NCBI RefSeq assembly: GCF_014648055.1
Contig: NZ_BMQJ01000012.1
Span: 1-64,000, forward strand
DNA from: Streptosporangium pseudovulgare
GTDB lineage: Bacteria; Actinomycetota; Actinomycetes; Streptosporangiales; Streptosporangiaceae
Length of the DNA stretch: 64,000 bases
Direction: 5' to 3'
Position numbers and translations under genes: made by a program. Positions 55,450 through 63,626 of the stretch are shown piece after piece (within the stretch, counting starts at the first letter, position 1; every line of letters starts with the position of its first letter). A model generated the notes under the pieces. The model was not told the DNA's origin. It searched no databases and saw only the letters and a program-made list of their open reading frames with translations.

Positions 55450-56028
55450 TCACGGCTCCCCCATGGACCCACCGGACGCTTCCGGCGCACCGGGAACTCC
55501 GGGCTCCGGCGCGGCGACGGCGGACGCACCGACCTCGACAGCGGGAAGCGTGGAACCCCAGCGAGGCCGGACACGCGCGGCGACCTCGACCCGGACGGTC
55601 TCCGCGGTCACGTCCACCCTGACCGACGCCCCCACCGGGGAGAGGGCGAGAACGTCGGCACGCACCCGCTCTGCGGGCTCTCCCCGGGCCGCGGCCCGGG
55701 CACCGGCCCGGGCCGCGTCGACGCATTGAAGCTGCGCCCCGACCGCCGCCACCGCCCACAGAGCGGCGGCCAGCACCACCACGACGGCGGGCAGCACCAC
55801 GGCTGTCTCGGCGGTCACCGACCCCCCGGAACGGCGCGGGCGGGCGAGGGCGCCAACCCGCCTCCCGAGCCGGCCAACCGGCCTCCCGAGCCGATGGAAC
55901 CGGACAGACCATCGGGACCGAGCGAACCGGCGGAGCCTGGTGGACTGATGAGCTCGGGCACCCGGCCTCGGACGGATACGGACGCGAGATCTCGAATGGG
56001 GAGAGGCGAGTGCGTTCGCCGGGCTCAT
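55450..56028 (-). CDS. TadE-family minor pilin
   Basis: A 192-residue protein. The first 65 residues are basic and hydrophilic. The TadE segment SVTAETAVVLPAVVVVLAAA (Glu at the usual +5 position) follows near residue 70, then a small exported domain. ATG 56028 overlaps the stop of the upstream pilin gene (ATGA), which supports this long form; GTG 55818 would give a shorter protein. Confidence 0.82.
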   Translation of the reverse strand: MSPANALASPHSRSRVRIRPRPGARAHQSTRLRRFARSRWSVRFHRLGRPVGRLGRRVGALARPRRSGGSVTAETAVVLPAVVVVLAAALWAVAAVGAQLQCVDAARAGARAAARGEPAERVRADVLALSPVGASVRVDVTAETVRVEVAARVRPRWGSTLPAVEVGASAVAAPEPGVPGAPEASGGSMGEP

Positions 56029-56363
56029 CCGGCCACGTTCAACGCTCGATTGATCAGTTTGGAGATCATCTCCTGGACCTCCGGACTCGTGACCACTTTG
56101 AAGAGCAGTGCGGCGAACGCGCAGGCGGCGATCGTGCCGACGGCGTACTCGGCGGTGGACATGCCACGGTCACGGTCTGGGCCGGTGAGGGCGGCCGTCC
56201 GCCGGGCCAGAGCCTCGCGCGCCCGCGAGGACAACCTCCCCGCCCAGCGCCGCGACCGTACGCGCCACCCGTCCGGCGAGAGCGTCGGCACGCTGCGCAG
56301 CGGCCCCCTGCGGACGCAGCCGGAGAACGAGCCGGCGGCGGGTGAACTCGGCGAACGAACCAT
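56025..56363 (-). CDS. DUF4244 Flp-type pilin
   Basis: A 112-residue protein. The C-terminal part is the pilin: DRGMSTAEYAVGTIAACAFA and then ALLFKVVTSPEVQEMISKLI, a single hydrophobic helix with the typical TAEYA processing motif. The first 65 residues are a basic leader. AGGAGGAGAC precedes ATG 56363. It is likely the major Flp/Tad pilus subunit of this locus. Confidence 0.88.
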   Translation of the reverse strand: MVRSPSSPAAGSFSGCVRRGPLRSVPTLSPDGWRVRSRRWAGRLSSRAREALARRTAALTGPDRDRGMSTAEYAVGTIAACAFAALLFKVVTSPEVQEMISKLINRALNVAG

Positions 56364-56562
56364 GTCTCCTCCTGGATGCCGCGACCGGACCCCATGCCCG
56401 GTGCCTGCGAAGCCAGGGTCGCCGATGCGGGTAGGCGCAGAGGGAGGCGAACGGCGTTCTGGGGATAACCCGGAGACCAGGAGGCTTCCTGTGGAAAACC
56501 TTGCTCCCCGTCCGAAGCGCACGGCGAGCGGCGGCGGGGTCTGTGGGAGACGCCCGAAATCG

Positions 56563-57000
56563 TCATCGACGAGGTCGGGAACCTTCCCGGGCCCGCCTGA
56601 CCGGCTCGGTGACGAGGCGGACCACAGCGTCCACGGTCGCCTCATGGACCCCCGGATCCTCGAACGGACTCAGGAGAATCACCCCCATGAGCCCATCGAT
56701 GATCGAGAGGGTGAGCCGGACGAGCGTGTCGTGGTCGATCCCTGAACGCGGTTCGCCCACGGACTCGGCACAGCCGAAGACCCTGCCGAAGACCCTGCCG
56801 AGATCGCCGCGGGCCTCCCGGTTCGGTTTCTCGATCGACGCGGCGAACTCGGGATGGACGACGGCTCTGACGTAGAAGACGGCCCTCGCCGCACGTGTGA
56901 GAGCCGCCGCCGTACCGAACGCCATGGAAACGGAGTCAGCCGGACACGAAACCCCGCCGACGGGGCGCAGGACACGCCGCGGAGCCCCTTCCCCTGCCAC
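56563..57000 (-). pseudogene. Possible TetR C-terminal remnant in the tad locus
   Basis: An open frame of 145 residues (from ATG 57000; ATG 56925 is an alternative). The segment DTLVRLTLSIIDGLMGVILLSPF resembles the ligand-binding helices of TetR proteins, but there is no N-terminal helix-turn-helix. An odd short repeat, GRVFGRVFG, lies near residue 70. It sits between tadC and the pilin gene, where no gene is normally expected. It may be a decayed regulator or a spurious frame. Confidence 0.4.
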
Positions 57001-57014
57001 GCCATGACCGGGCG

Positions 57015-57863
57015 TCAGGGAAGGAGCACCTCACCGGCGAGACCGGCGACGACGGGGATGATCCCGAGGAGGACGAAGGCGGGCAGGAAACAGAGTCCGA
57101 GCGGGGCGACGGCCTGAACTCCGACTCGACGGGCCGCGGCGGAGGACGCGGCTCGTGCCTCGTGACGGGAGTCGTCGGCCAACCGGGTGAGGACATCGGC
57201 CACCGGGGCACCACTGAGAGCCGTCCTGCTCATCGTCCGCGCGAGAGGAGCCAGCGGGCGGTCGGCCGAGAGGGCCCGCCAGGCGCTCTCGGGTGCCGCG
57301 CCCAGCCTCAACTGCCCGCCCACCCAGGCCAGCCGGTCCGCGATCGGCCCGCCGATCGCCTCGGCCGTGACGTCGACGGCCCCGGTGACCGGTTGCCCGG
57401 CGCGGAGGCAGGCGACCATGAGGTCCGCCGCCAGCGGCAGGTCGGCCGCCACACGGTCGTGCTCACGGTGCGGCCCGGGAGGCTCTCGCCTGCGGAGCAT
57501 CACCCACGTGACAACGGCGCCGAGCGCTCCCGCGGCGACCCCCGGAGCATCCTCGACGAGGAGGAACACCGCGACGCCCACGGCGGCGCAGCACATCGTC
57601 TCTCTCCGGCCCAGCCGCCGTCTCGCGGCCTGGGCGCCGTTCGCCTCGGGTGGGCGGAACGGGGGTGCCTCACCTCCCGCCCGTGGCGCTCCCGTCCTTC
57701 CCGGGATCCCCGGGCCTGCCGGAGCCGCCGGGCCCGGGGATCCCGGTGGGCCCGGAGCCGGCCCGGCCCGGTGAATCCGGTGGACGCGCCGGGCCGGGTC
57801 GTCGGGTGGTATCCACAGCCAGCCCGCGAGCGCGGTGAGCATGACGGTGAGCAGTCCGATCAT
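57015..57863 (-). CDS. TadC-like type II/IV secretion inner-membrane protein
   Basis: A 282-residue membrane protein of the type II secretion F (GspF) domain family. An N-terminal helix (MIGLLTVMLTALAGWLWIP) is followed by a Pro/Gly-rich loop, two helices (CCAAVGVAVFLLVED onward), the T2SF domain (AADLPLAADLMVACLRAG ... VADVLTRLADDSR) and a final helix (LPAFVLLGIIPVVAGLAG). GGGGAGAGACAG precedes ATG 57863. It forms the pilus assembly platform with TadB. Confidence 0.88.
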   Translation of the reverse strand: MIGLLTVMLTALAGWLWIPPDDPARRVHRIHRAGPAPGPPGSPGPAAPAGPGIPGRTGAPRAGGEAPPFRPPEANGAQAARRRLGRRETMCCAAVGVAVFLLVEDAPGVAAGALGAVVTWVMLRRREPPGPHREHDRVAADLPLAADLMVACLRAGQPVTGAVDVTAEAIGGPIADRLAWVGGQLRLGAAPESAWRALSADRPLAPLARTMSRTALSGAPVADVLTRLADDSRHEARAASSAAARRVGVQAVAPLGLCFLPAFVLLGIIPVVAGLAGEVLLP

Positions 57864-58077
57864 CTGTCTCTCCCCGAGTCGTTCCTCATGCTTCCCGGAC
57901 CTCGCGCTTCCCGGACCTCGCGCTTCCCGGGTCTCACGCTTCTTCGGCTTCCGTTCCTCCGCGTGCTCACTGCTCCCGAACGCGCCGCCTCCGGTGCCCG
58001 CGGGCACCTGGACCCACCGCCTCCCGGCCCGGGGCCGCCCTTCCTCCGGGCTTCCGGTGCCGTCTCCCGCCCCACGG

Positions 58078-58782
58078 TCAGGACCGTTCCGCGCGGGCCG
58101 CCAGGCGGTGGGTCCACCACAGGCCGCAGCCGTCGAGCGCCAATCCGGCGAGCAGGCAGCCGAACCCCGCCGGACCGCCGAACAGGAAGTGCAGCGGCCG
58201 CATGCCGAGACCGGTGGCCATGACCAGGCCGAGGGCTGGCAGGACCGCCAGCAGGCGTGCGGTGGCACGCGGACCGGCGAGCTGGGCGGCGACCTCCTGG
58301 CGATGTGCCTGGGCCTCCCGCAGCGAGGCGGTCACCCGGTCGACGAGGACCGACAGCCCCGCCCCGGCGGTCGTGCTCACCCGCCAGCAGGCGGCCAGCC
58401 CGCGGAACGCCTCTCCCCCGTGCTGCGGCGCCGCGGCCAGCAGGGCGGCGGGAACGTCTCCCCCGTCTCTCGCCGCCGCCACCAGCGGCCGGACCACCAC
58501 CGGGTCGGGGAACTCCACGACCGCCGCGGCCCGGGCCAGCGCCTCACCGGGTGCCCGCCCCGCGGTCAGCTCGGCCGCCAGCCCCTGGCACAGCTCCAGG
58601 GAGGCGGCCCGCCAGGCCGCGGCGCGCCTGGCGGGCCTGGAACGGCCGGTGATCCGCTCCTTCAGGGGCGGAACCCGGCGGAAAGGACGGCGGCCCATCC
58701 GGAGGAGACGCGCCGTCCCCGGATCCGGCCCGGTCCACAGCCAGGCGGCCAGGGTTGCGAGGAACACGGCCGCCGCCGTCAT
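58078..58782 (-). CDS. TadB-like inner-membrane platform protein
   Basis: A 234-residue T2SF-domain protein. The N-terminal helix is TAAAVFLATLAAWLWTG; the T2SF domain is LELCQGLAAELTAGRAPGEAL onward; the last two helices are LLAVLPALGLVMATGLG and FLFGGPAGFGCLLAGLAL. ATG 58782 overlaps the tadA stop (ATGA) and has GGAAG seven bases upstream; ATG 58788 is less likely because its spacing is too short. Confidence 0.88.
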   Translation of the reverse strand: MTAAAVFLATLAAWLWTGPDPGTARLLRMGRRPFRRVPPLKERITGRSRPARRAAAWRAASLELCQGLAAELTAGRAPGEALARAAAVVEFPDPVVVRPLVAAARDGGDVPAALLAAAPQHGGEAFRGLAACWRVSTTAGAGLSVLVDRVTASLREAQAHRQEVAAQLAGPRATARLLAVLPALGLVMATGLGMRPLHFLFGGPAGFGCLLAGLALDGCGLWWTHRLAARAERS

Positions 58783-59402
58783 GACCATGCTTCCGGGGCA
58801 CCGGAGTCCGGGCGGACCGCCACGGTGGTGAGGCCCGGGATCCGCTCCCTGAGGGCCGCGAACCCGGGGCCGGGAATCGCCTCGCCCCCGGCAGGGAAGG
58901 TGAGGGCCGGTTCGGCGTCCACCAGACCCGAGGGGCGTCGGACCATCATGCAGATCTCGGCCACCCTGCGGCGGCCGCCGGCGTGCCCGCGCACAAGGTG
59001 GATGACCACGTCCAGAGCGGCGGCGATCTGGCTGTGGACGGCCTCGCGGCTGAGACCCGCGGCGCACGCCAGGGCCTCCAGCCGGGGCGGCACGTCGGTC
59101 GCGGTGTTGGCGTGGAGGGTGCCGCAGCCGCCCTCGTGCCCGGTGTTCAGCGCGGCGAGGAGGTCGACGACCTCCGCGCCCCGCACCTCGCCGACGACAA
59201 GGCGGTCCGGGCGCATCCGGAGGGCCTGGCGGACGAGGTCGCGCAGGCAGACGCCGCCCACTCCCTCCAGGTTGGCCGGGCGGGACTCCAGGCGCACCAC
59301 GTGCGGGTGCTCCGGCCTCAGCTCCGCGGAGTCCTCCACCAGGAGCAGCCGGTCACCGGGGTCGGCGAGGGACAGCAGGCTCGACAGCAGCGTGGTCTTG
59401 CC
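58779..59402 (-). pseudogene. tadA: TadA/CpaF secretion ATPase, 5' part removed by element insertion
   Basis: The C-terminal half (about 205 residues) of the Tad ATPase. It has the remains of Walker A (GKTTLLSSLL), the Asp box LLLVEDSAEL, Walker B MRPDRLVVGEVRGAE and the His box GHEGGCGTLHANT. Upstream of GKTT the frame reads W-C-F and hits a stop, because the sequence switches to the mobile element at about 59402. The original codons for the rest of Walker A (GGTGSGKT-like) are missing. The N-terminal half should lie beyond the far end of the element. No function can be expected unless the element excises. Confidence 0.9.
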
Positions 59403-59425
59403 GAAACACCATTTGTGACACCATT
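59395..59425. other. attL: junction of the integrated element with tadA
   Basis: Homology to TadA ends at the codons for Gly-Lys (TTGCC on the plus strand, 59398-59402). From about 59402 the sequence is element DNA; ATGGTGT occurs twice in the minus-strand reading, at 59422-59428 and 59408-59414 region, a plausible attP arm feature. The crossover is inferred within 59398-59407. The opposite end lies outside the window, so the exact core cannot be fixed. Confidence 0.75.
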
Positions 59426-59430
59426 AAACC

Positions 59431-60891
59431 ATGAGCACGTACACCCCCCACAGAGTCGTGATCCTGTGCCGGATCAGCGACGCCCGCGATGAGGACACGA
59501 CCGGAGTCGACGACCAGGAGAAACACTGCCGAGGGCTGGCCGACCGCCTGGGCTGGAAGGTCTGGAAGGTCGTGGTGGAGAACGACGTGTCCGCCTACAA
59601 ACGGCGGAAGATCCAGCTCCCGGACGGCACCTACGGCCTGCGGACCGTCCGGCCCGGCCTGCGCGACGCGATCGCGTGGCTGTCGACGGGCGAGGCCGAC
59701 GCGCTGATTGCCTACGACCTTGACCGGGCCGTGCGTGACCCCCGCGACCTTGAAGACCTGATCGACGCCGTCGAGCTGAGGAAGCCCCGGCCTCCGGTGG
59801 AGTCCGTCACCGGGTCGCTGCGGCTGGCGAACGACGCCGATATCACCATGGCGCGGGTCATGGTGGCGGTGGCCAATAAGGCCTCCCGGGATACGGCCCG
59901 CCGCGTAGCGAACGCCCGCCTGCGCAAGGCGACCAACGGCGAGTACAGCGGCGGGATCCGCCCGTTCGGCTTCCTGAAAGACGGCGTCACGGTGGAGCCG
60001 GCCGAAGCGGCCGAGATCGTCAAGGCGACGGAGGCCCTTCTCGCGGGGGCGAGCCTGCGGTCCGTCGTTCGCTCGATCAACGCGGCAGGCGTTAAGACGT
60101 CGCGCGGCAAGGAGTGGAACACGGTCGAGTTGCGGGACATGCTCCGGCGGGCCAGGAACGCTGGCCTCGCCGTCTACAAGGGCGAGGTGGTAGGCCAGGC
60201 CTCCTGGCCCGCCATCGTCCCCGAAGAGTCCTGGCGCGCGGTCGTCGCGTTGCTGAACGACCCGGCGCGCAGGACGTCACCGGGCAACCGGGCTCGCTGG
60301 CTCGGGTCCGGCCTCTACATCTGCGGAGGGTGCGGGGAGACCGTCATCTGCTCCCGTTCCGGCCCGGCCACGAGGCCCTACTACCGGTGCCGCCCACCGC
60401 GCGGAGGCGCCCAGCGGCCGGGCAACCACGTCACGCGGACGGCGGAACTGCTGGACGAGCACGTAGAGGAACTGATCATCGAGCGACTGTCCCGGCCGGA
60501 TGCGGCTGATCTGTCGCTTCAGGACCAAGGGGAGGACGTGGCGCCCCTGCACGTGGAAGCCGTCACCCTGCGGGCCCGGCTCGACGAGCTGGCCACGCTG
60601 CACGCTGACGGCGAGATCGACGCCCGCCAGCTCAGCACGGGAAGTATCCGGCTCCGGAACCAGCTCAAGGACATCGAAAACCGGATCACCGCAGCGAGCC
60701 AGGGGAACGTGTTCGCCGGGGTCGTCGGCACGGAGGACACGCGGGCCACGTGGAAGCGGCAAGACCTCGGCCGGAAGCGCGCCATCCTCGACGCGTTGAT
60801 GACTGTGACCATCATGCCCGCCCGGCACGGGCGAGGCCCCGACGGCAGTTACTTTGACCCGGCCTCGGTCAGGATCGAACCGAAGCGGTGA
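59431..60891 (+). CDS. int: Large serine integrase
   Basis: A 486-residue site-specific recombinase. The catalytic domain starts VVILCRISDARDED (nucleophile Ser near 16), with AYDLDRAVRD and ARVMVAVANKASRDTARRV. The recombinase domain holds GGIRPFGFLKDGVTVEPAEA, and the zinc ribbon is CGGCGE ... YYRC. A coiled-coil follows (EAVTLRARLDELATLHADGEID). ATG 59431 is the first possible start since a stop lies two codons upstream, and no ribosome-binding site is seen, so it may be leaderless. It lies next to attL, as is common. Confidence 0.96.
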   Translation: MSTYTPHRVVILCRISDARDEDTTGVDDQEKHCRGLADRLGWKVWKVVVENDVSAYKRRKIQLPDGTYGLRTVRPGLRDAIAWLSTGEADALIAYDLDRAVRDPRDLEDLIDAVELRKPRPPVESVTGSLRLANDADITMARVMVAVANKASRDTARRVANARLRKATNGEYSGGIRPFGFLKDGVTVEPAEAAEIVKATEALLAGASLRSVVRSINAAGVKTSRGKEWNTVELRDMLRRARNAGLAVYKGEVVGQASWPAIVPEESWRAVVALLNDPARRTSPGNRARWLGSGLYICGGCGETVICSRSGPATRPYYRCRPPRGGAQRPGNHVTRTAELLDEHVEELIIERLSRPDAADLSLQDQGEDVAPLHVEAVTLRARLDELATLHADGEIDARQLSTGSIRLRNQLKDIENRITAASQGNVFAGVVGTEDTRATWKRQDLGRKRAILDALMTVTIMPARHGRGPDGSYFDPASVRIEPKR

Positions 60892-60930
60892 CCGGCGGTC
60901 CGGGGGTCGCACACGCCCCGGCGGATGCCT

Positions 60931-60957
60931 GCCTGAGGGCTTTTCGCGGCCTCAGGC
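60931..60957. terminator. Hairpin between int and the small convergent gene
   Basis: GCCTGAGG (60931-60938) pairs with CCTCAGGC (60950-60957) around an 11-base loop containing TTTT. It can terminate the integrase gene on the plus strand and overlaps the 3' end of the convergent small gene. Confidence 0.65.
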
Positions 60958-61164
60958 GGCGTCGCTGGTGCTCTCCGGCGCCTCGACCACCGCCGGAGCA
61001 GCGCCCCGCAGCAGGACGGCGATGCGGGCCTTCTGCCCGGCCGTGAGCGGAGGAAAGCCGTCGATGATTTCGCGCACGAGCGCCGCGTACTTGTACTCGC
61101 TCCTCGGGGCCCGATCATTCACCGCACGCACGGGGGAGTCATTCACCTGGTTGATCACGGGCAA
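60952..61164 (-). CDS. Small hypothetical protein of the element
   Basis: A 70-residue protein from TTG 61164 (GTG 61158 is an alternative). The central part, EYKYAALVREIIDGFPPLTA followed by GQKARIAVLLRGAA, is typical of short proteins next to integrases in actinobacterial mobile elements, where a similar PPLT-x-Q-x-A-x-I-x-x-LL pattern recurs. The function is unknown. Confidence 0.55.
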   Translation of the reverse strand: MPVINQVNDSPVRAVNDRAPRSEYKYAALVREIIDGFPPLTAGQKARIAVLLRGAAPAVVEAPESTSDAA

Positions 61165-61625
61165 GATGCTACGGAGGGGTTAGTTGGGATGTGCAAGCCC
61201 GGCGGGGAATTTAAATTCACAGCTTGCCTAGTTACCATGTTGTTTGCCAGCCGACGGCGGCACCTGATAAGGGTCCCGGAAACTCCGTCGGATATTCGCC
61301 GAGGGCTGCCGGTGGCTACCGGCGGAGGCCTCAGACGCACCCAGGGCCACTTTCCCGGCGTGGGCCGGGAACTAGGGCCGGACAGGTGCCGAAAAGGCCG
61401 GAGAATGGCCCTCAGGGCCGTGCAGGGGCAGCTAAGGCCGGAGGCCCGGGGCGGGGCCGGGAATCCCGTGCATCCGGCTGATAAACCGGCCGGAGGCCGT
61501 GTCAGGGGCCGGGGGTACCCGTCCCCCGATTTCCCGCCCGAGTATCCAGCCCTCACACCCTCCGGCCCAGGGTTTGAAACGGGGTTCGCGCCCCTCCTGT
61601 CCGTCGAGCGCGCAGCGCTTGACGG

Positions 61626-61646
61626 GCGATGTACGTAGTACATCGC
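61626..61646. promoter_or_regulatory. Perfect palindrome in the element control region
   Basis: GCGATGTAC (61626-61634), spacer GTA, GTACATCGC (61638-61646). The nine-base arms are perfect. Such a site suits a dimeric repressor or initiator. It lies about 40 bp before the iteron-like array. Confidence 0.75.
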
Positions 61647-61684
61647 TCTAAGTTCTCTAACCCTTCTAGAACCTCTTAGTTTAG

Positions 61685-61793
61685 GGAGTCTCCCAGCCCC
61701 CCACCCGGAGCCTCCCAGCCCCTGCCCTGGAGTCTCCGAGCACCCCACCCGGAGTCTCTCAGCACCCCCCTGGAGTCCCTGAGCACCCCACCC
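61685..61793. repeat. Five 22-bp iteron-like direct repeats
   Basis: Units start at 61685, 61707, 61729, 61751 and 61772. Four are 22 bp and one is 21 bp. The common pattern is GGAGTCTCC-AGCACCCCACCC with a few substitutions (unit 1 GGAGTCTCCCAGCCCCCCAC, unit 3 GGAGTCTCCGAGCACCCCAC). The 22-bp spacing puts each copy two helical turns apart, as in plasmid origin iterons. The next gene, 250 bp downstream, encodes a winged-helix protein. Confidence 0.85.
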
Positions 61794-61962
61794 ACTCCGG
61801 ATTCCGGAAGCCGGGATGGCATTCCGAAGCACCGGGTGACGTGACGGCCATCTACTTTTGCAATTCCCTAAATCCCAACTGGCGAGTATTCCAATCGGCG
61901 TAAGGCCGCCATCCGACCATGCCGGGCTACGCCCGGAATCGGGCACCCTGCTAGAGTGAAAT

Positions 61963-62017
61963 GCGGGGAAAATCCCGCAAATAAAAAGGCCCGCGAGTGG
62001 TGCAAACACTCCGGGCC
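61963..62017 (+). terminator. Two hairpins before the winged-helix gene
   Basis: First, GCGGG (61963-61967) and CCCGC (61974-61978), followed by AAATAAAAA. Second, GGCCCG-C-GAGTG (61988-61999) pairs with CACTC-CGGGCC (62007-62017). They lie between a possible -10 (TAGAGT at 61952-61957) and the start at 62043, so they may form a leader structure or attenuator rather than a simple terminator. Confidence 0.5.
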
Positions 62018-62042
62018 GATGAGATGAAGATCGGATTCATCT

Positions 62043-63098
62043 GTGACTAGTGTAGCAGGCCAGAGCGCCAATAAGAGGTTCGCGCAGGCCAATATCCGCG
62101 TCGCGCTCTCGGACCACCTCAAAGATTTCGACTGCCTCCTGTTCTGGTTCTTCGAGTCGAACAGGGACTACGTCACGGGCCTCATCCGGCCGTTCAAGCG
62201 CTCCGACCTCATGGACGTTTTCGGCGTGAGCAAGGACATCGTCAAGCGGTCCCTGGCACGCCTCAGGGCCTCGGGGTGGGTCAGCTTCGAGGACCTCGGC
62301 CACGAAGGCCAGCGCCCGATCCTCCACGACTGGCCGTCCGCCGAGGACACGTTCCACGGCATCGAGGACACGAAGTTCGCCCCGTACCTGGAGGGCAAGG
62401 GATGGGCGAGGCTCCCCCGCGAGATCATGACCAGCGGGGCCAGCCCCCGGGCAATTCGGATCTGGGTCATCCTGATGATCATCAAGGGTCATGACAAGAA
62501 CCGGCCGGAGAGCTACGGATGGGCCTACATCACGCGCGCCGAGTTGGCCGCGTTCATCCGCTACCCCGGAACGAAGCTGCACCCCAAGACGACCCAGCCG
62601 GACACCGATCAACTGGAGGAATTCGGCCTCGTCGAGATCGACGAGCACGCCGTCCACGGCCGGACGAACCGCTACCGGCCGACCGCCAAGATCCGCACCC
62701 CCGTGGCCGAGGTTGAGCCCCAGGCCAAGCAGGAAGCAGCCGCCAAGGTCGTTGAACCGGTGATGTCCGACCGGGACTTGGCCAGCTGGGAACACATCAG
62801 TATCTGCCTCACGCTGGCCGGCCGCTGGATCAACGGCATGCTTGGCAGGGACCAGCTGGAGTTCGTTAACGAGTTGGAGGAGCAACACGATGCGTCTTTC
62901 AACGCCGTCGAGAAGGCGCTCGAAAAGATGAACGATCCGGAGGTTATCCGCATCCGGCTCGACACCGCCTTGGAGGCCTACGGGCCCAGCCACTCGTTCG
63001 ACCTCATCAGCAAGGTCTTGGACTTCGACGCCGATCCGCTCAGTGAGGAGGAGCTGGCCAAGCTCCAGGCCTGCAGCGATAGCCGAACCCACCGATAG
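62043..63098 (+). CDS. Winged-helix protein, candidate replication initiator of the element
   Basis: A 351-residue protein. A first helix-turn-helix lies at FKRSDLMDVFGVSKDIVKRSLARLRASGWVSF (residues 56-88; recognition helix KDIVKRSLARL). A second lies at AYITRAELAAFIRYPGTKLHPK and DQLEEFGLVEID (residues 160-200). The C-terminus is acidic and helical. Two winged helices plus the upstream iteron-like repeats recall plasmid Rep proteins, but no sequence signature proves this. GTG 62043; no strong Shine-Dalgarno. Confidence 0.6.
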   Translation: MTSVAGQSANKRFAQANIRVALSDHLKDFDCLLFWFFESNRDYVTGLIRPFKRSDLMDVFGVSKDIVKRSLARLRASGWVSFEDLGHEGQRPILHDWPSAEDTFHGIEDTKFAPYLEGKGWARLPREIMTSGASPRAIRIWVILMIIKGHDKNRPESYGWAYITRAELAAFIRYPGTKLHPKTTQPDTDQLEEFGLVEIDEHAVHGRTNRYRPTAKIRTPVAEVEPQAKQEAAAKVVEPVMSDRDLASWEHISICLTLAGRWINGMLGRDQLEFVNELEEQHDASFNAVEKALEKMNDPEVIRIRLDTALEAYGPSHSFDLISKVLDFDADPLSEEELAKLQACSDSRTHR

Positions 63099-63115
63099 GC
63101 CTGGAGGAGGCCAGA

Positions 63116-63598
63116 ATGACCCGCGACATGCCTGCCTTCCCGGCCGCGCCGTACTCGGCGGTGACGTTCCCCGATGACGAGTACCTCGTCGTCCCCGCGA
63201 GCCTCGTGGAGGCCCTCGTGCCGTCCGCGGCCGTCCTGCTCTACCTCCTGCTGGCAGGACTCGCCGAGGGGCACCGGGAGGTAGAAGTGTCCACGGCTCA
63301 GCTGGAACGGCATACCGGCTGGACCGGCGCCGAGATCGGCGCGTACGTGCGGGCCCTGGCCGATGACGAGTGGGTGACGACCAGGCCGGGACGTACGTCC
63401 GGGACGCGCGTCTACCGGCTCCTGCGGATGCCGTCCGCCGACCAAGTCCGCGCCTACGCCGAGGACCTCGACGAGCCGGGCGGAGGTCAGCCGGCCGCCT
63501 CCCGTCCCAGCGAGCGGCCCGCAGGACCCGCAGGTCCGAAGCATCACGCGGCGTTCTGGCTCGGCCGGGTGGCCGACCCGGTGCCCCACAGTAAGTAG
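63116..63598 (+). CDS. Small winged-helix protein of the element
   Basis: A 160-residue protein. Residues 25-105 form a winged-helix type fold (ASLVEALVPSAAVLLYLLLAG, VSTAQLERHTGWTGAEIGAYVRALADDEWV). The C-terminal 45 residues are Pro/Gly/Ala-rich and disordered. GGAGG lies before ATG 63116, 17 bp after the previous gene, so the two are one operon. Probably a regulator. Confidence 0.65.
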   Translation: MTRDMPAFPAAPYSAVTFPDDEYLVVPASLVEALVPSAAVLLYLLLAGLAEGHREVEVSTAQLERHTGWTGAEIGAYVRALADDEWVTTRPGRTSGTRVYRLLRMPSADQVRAYAEDLDEPGGGQPAASRPSERPAGPAGPKHHAAFWLGRVADPVPHSK

Positions 63599-63626
63599 CT
63601 ACGTCAGGGCCCCGGCTTCTCCCAGC

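Larger units (their letters stand above)
61165..62042. other. Non-coding control region of the element
   Basis: An 878-bp region with no convincing gene. It begins with AT-rich sequence (AATTTAAATT at 61209), continues with a GGCCGG-rich part (61290-61540), a perfect palindrome (61626-61646), AT-rich sequence to 61685, the iteron-like array (61685-61793), then two hairpins just before the winged-helix gene. A frame at 61189-61638 (149 residues) shows no recognisable domain and is probably not a gene. Confidence 0.7.

Noticed and set aside
55167..55574. A 135-residue frame between the TadE genes
   Set aside because: It overlaps two supported tad genes in another frame and encodes the degenerate repeats.
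61189..61638. A 149-residue open frame in the element control region
   Set aside because: No domain, no ribosome-binding site, Arg/Gly/Pro-rich low-complexity sequence, and it runs into the palindrome and AT-rich control region.
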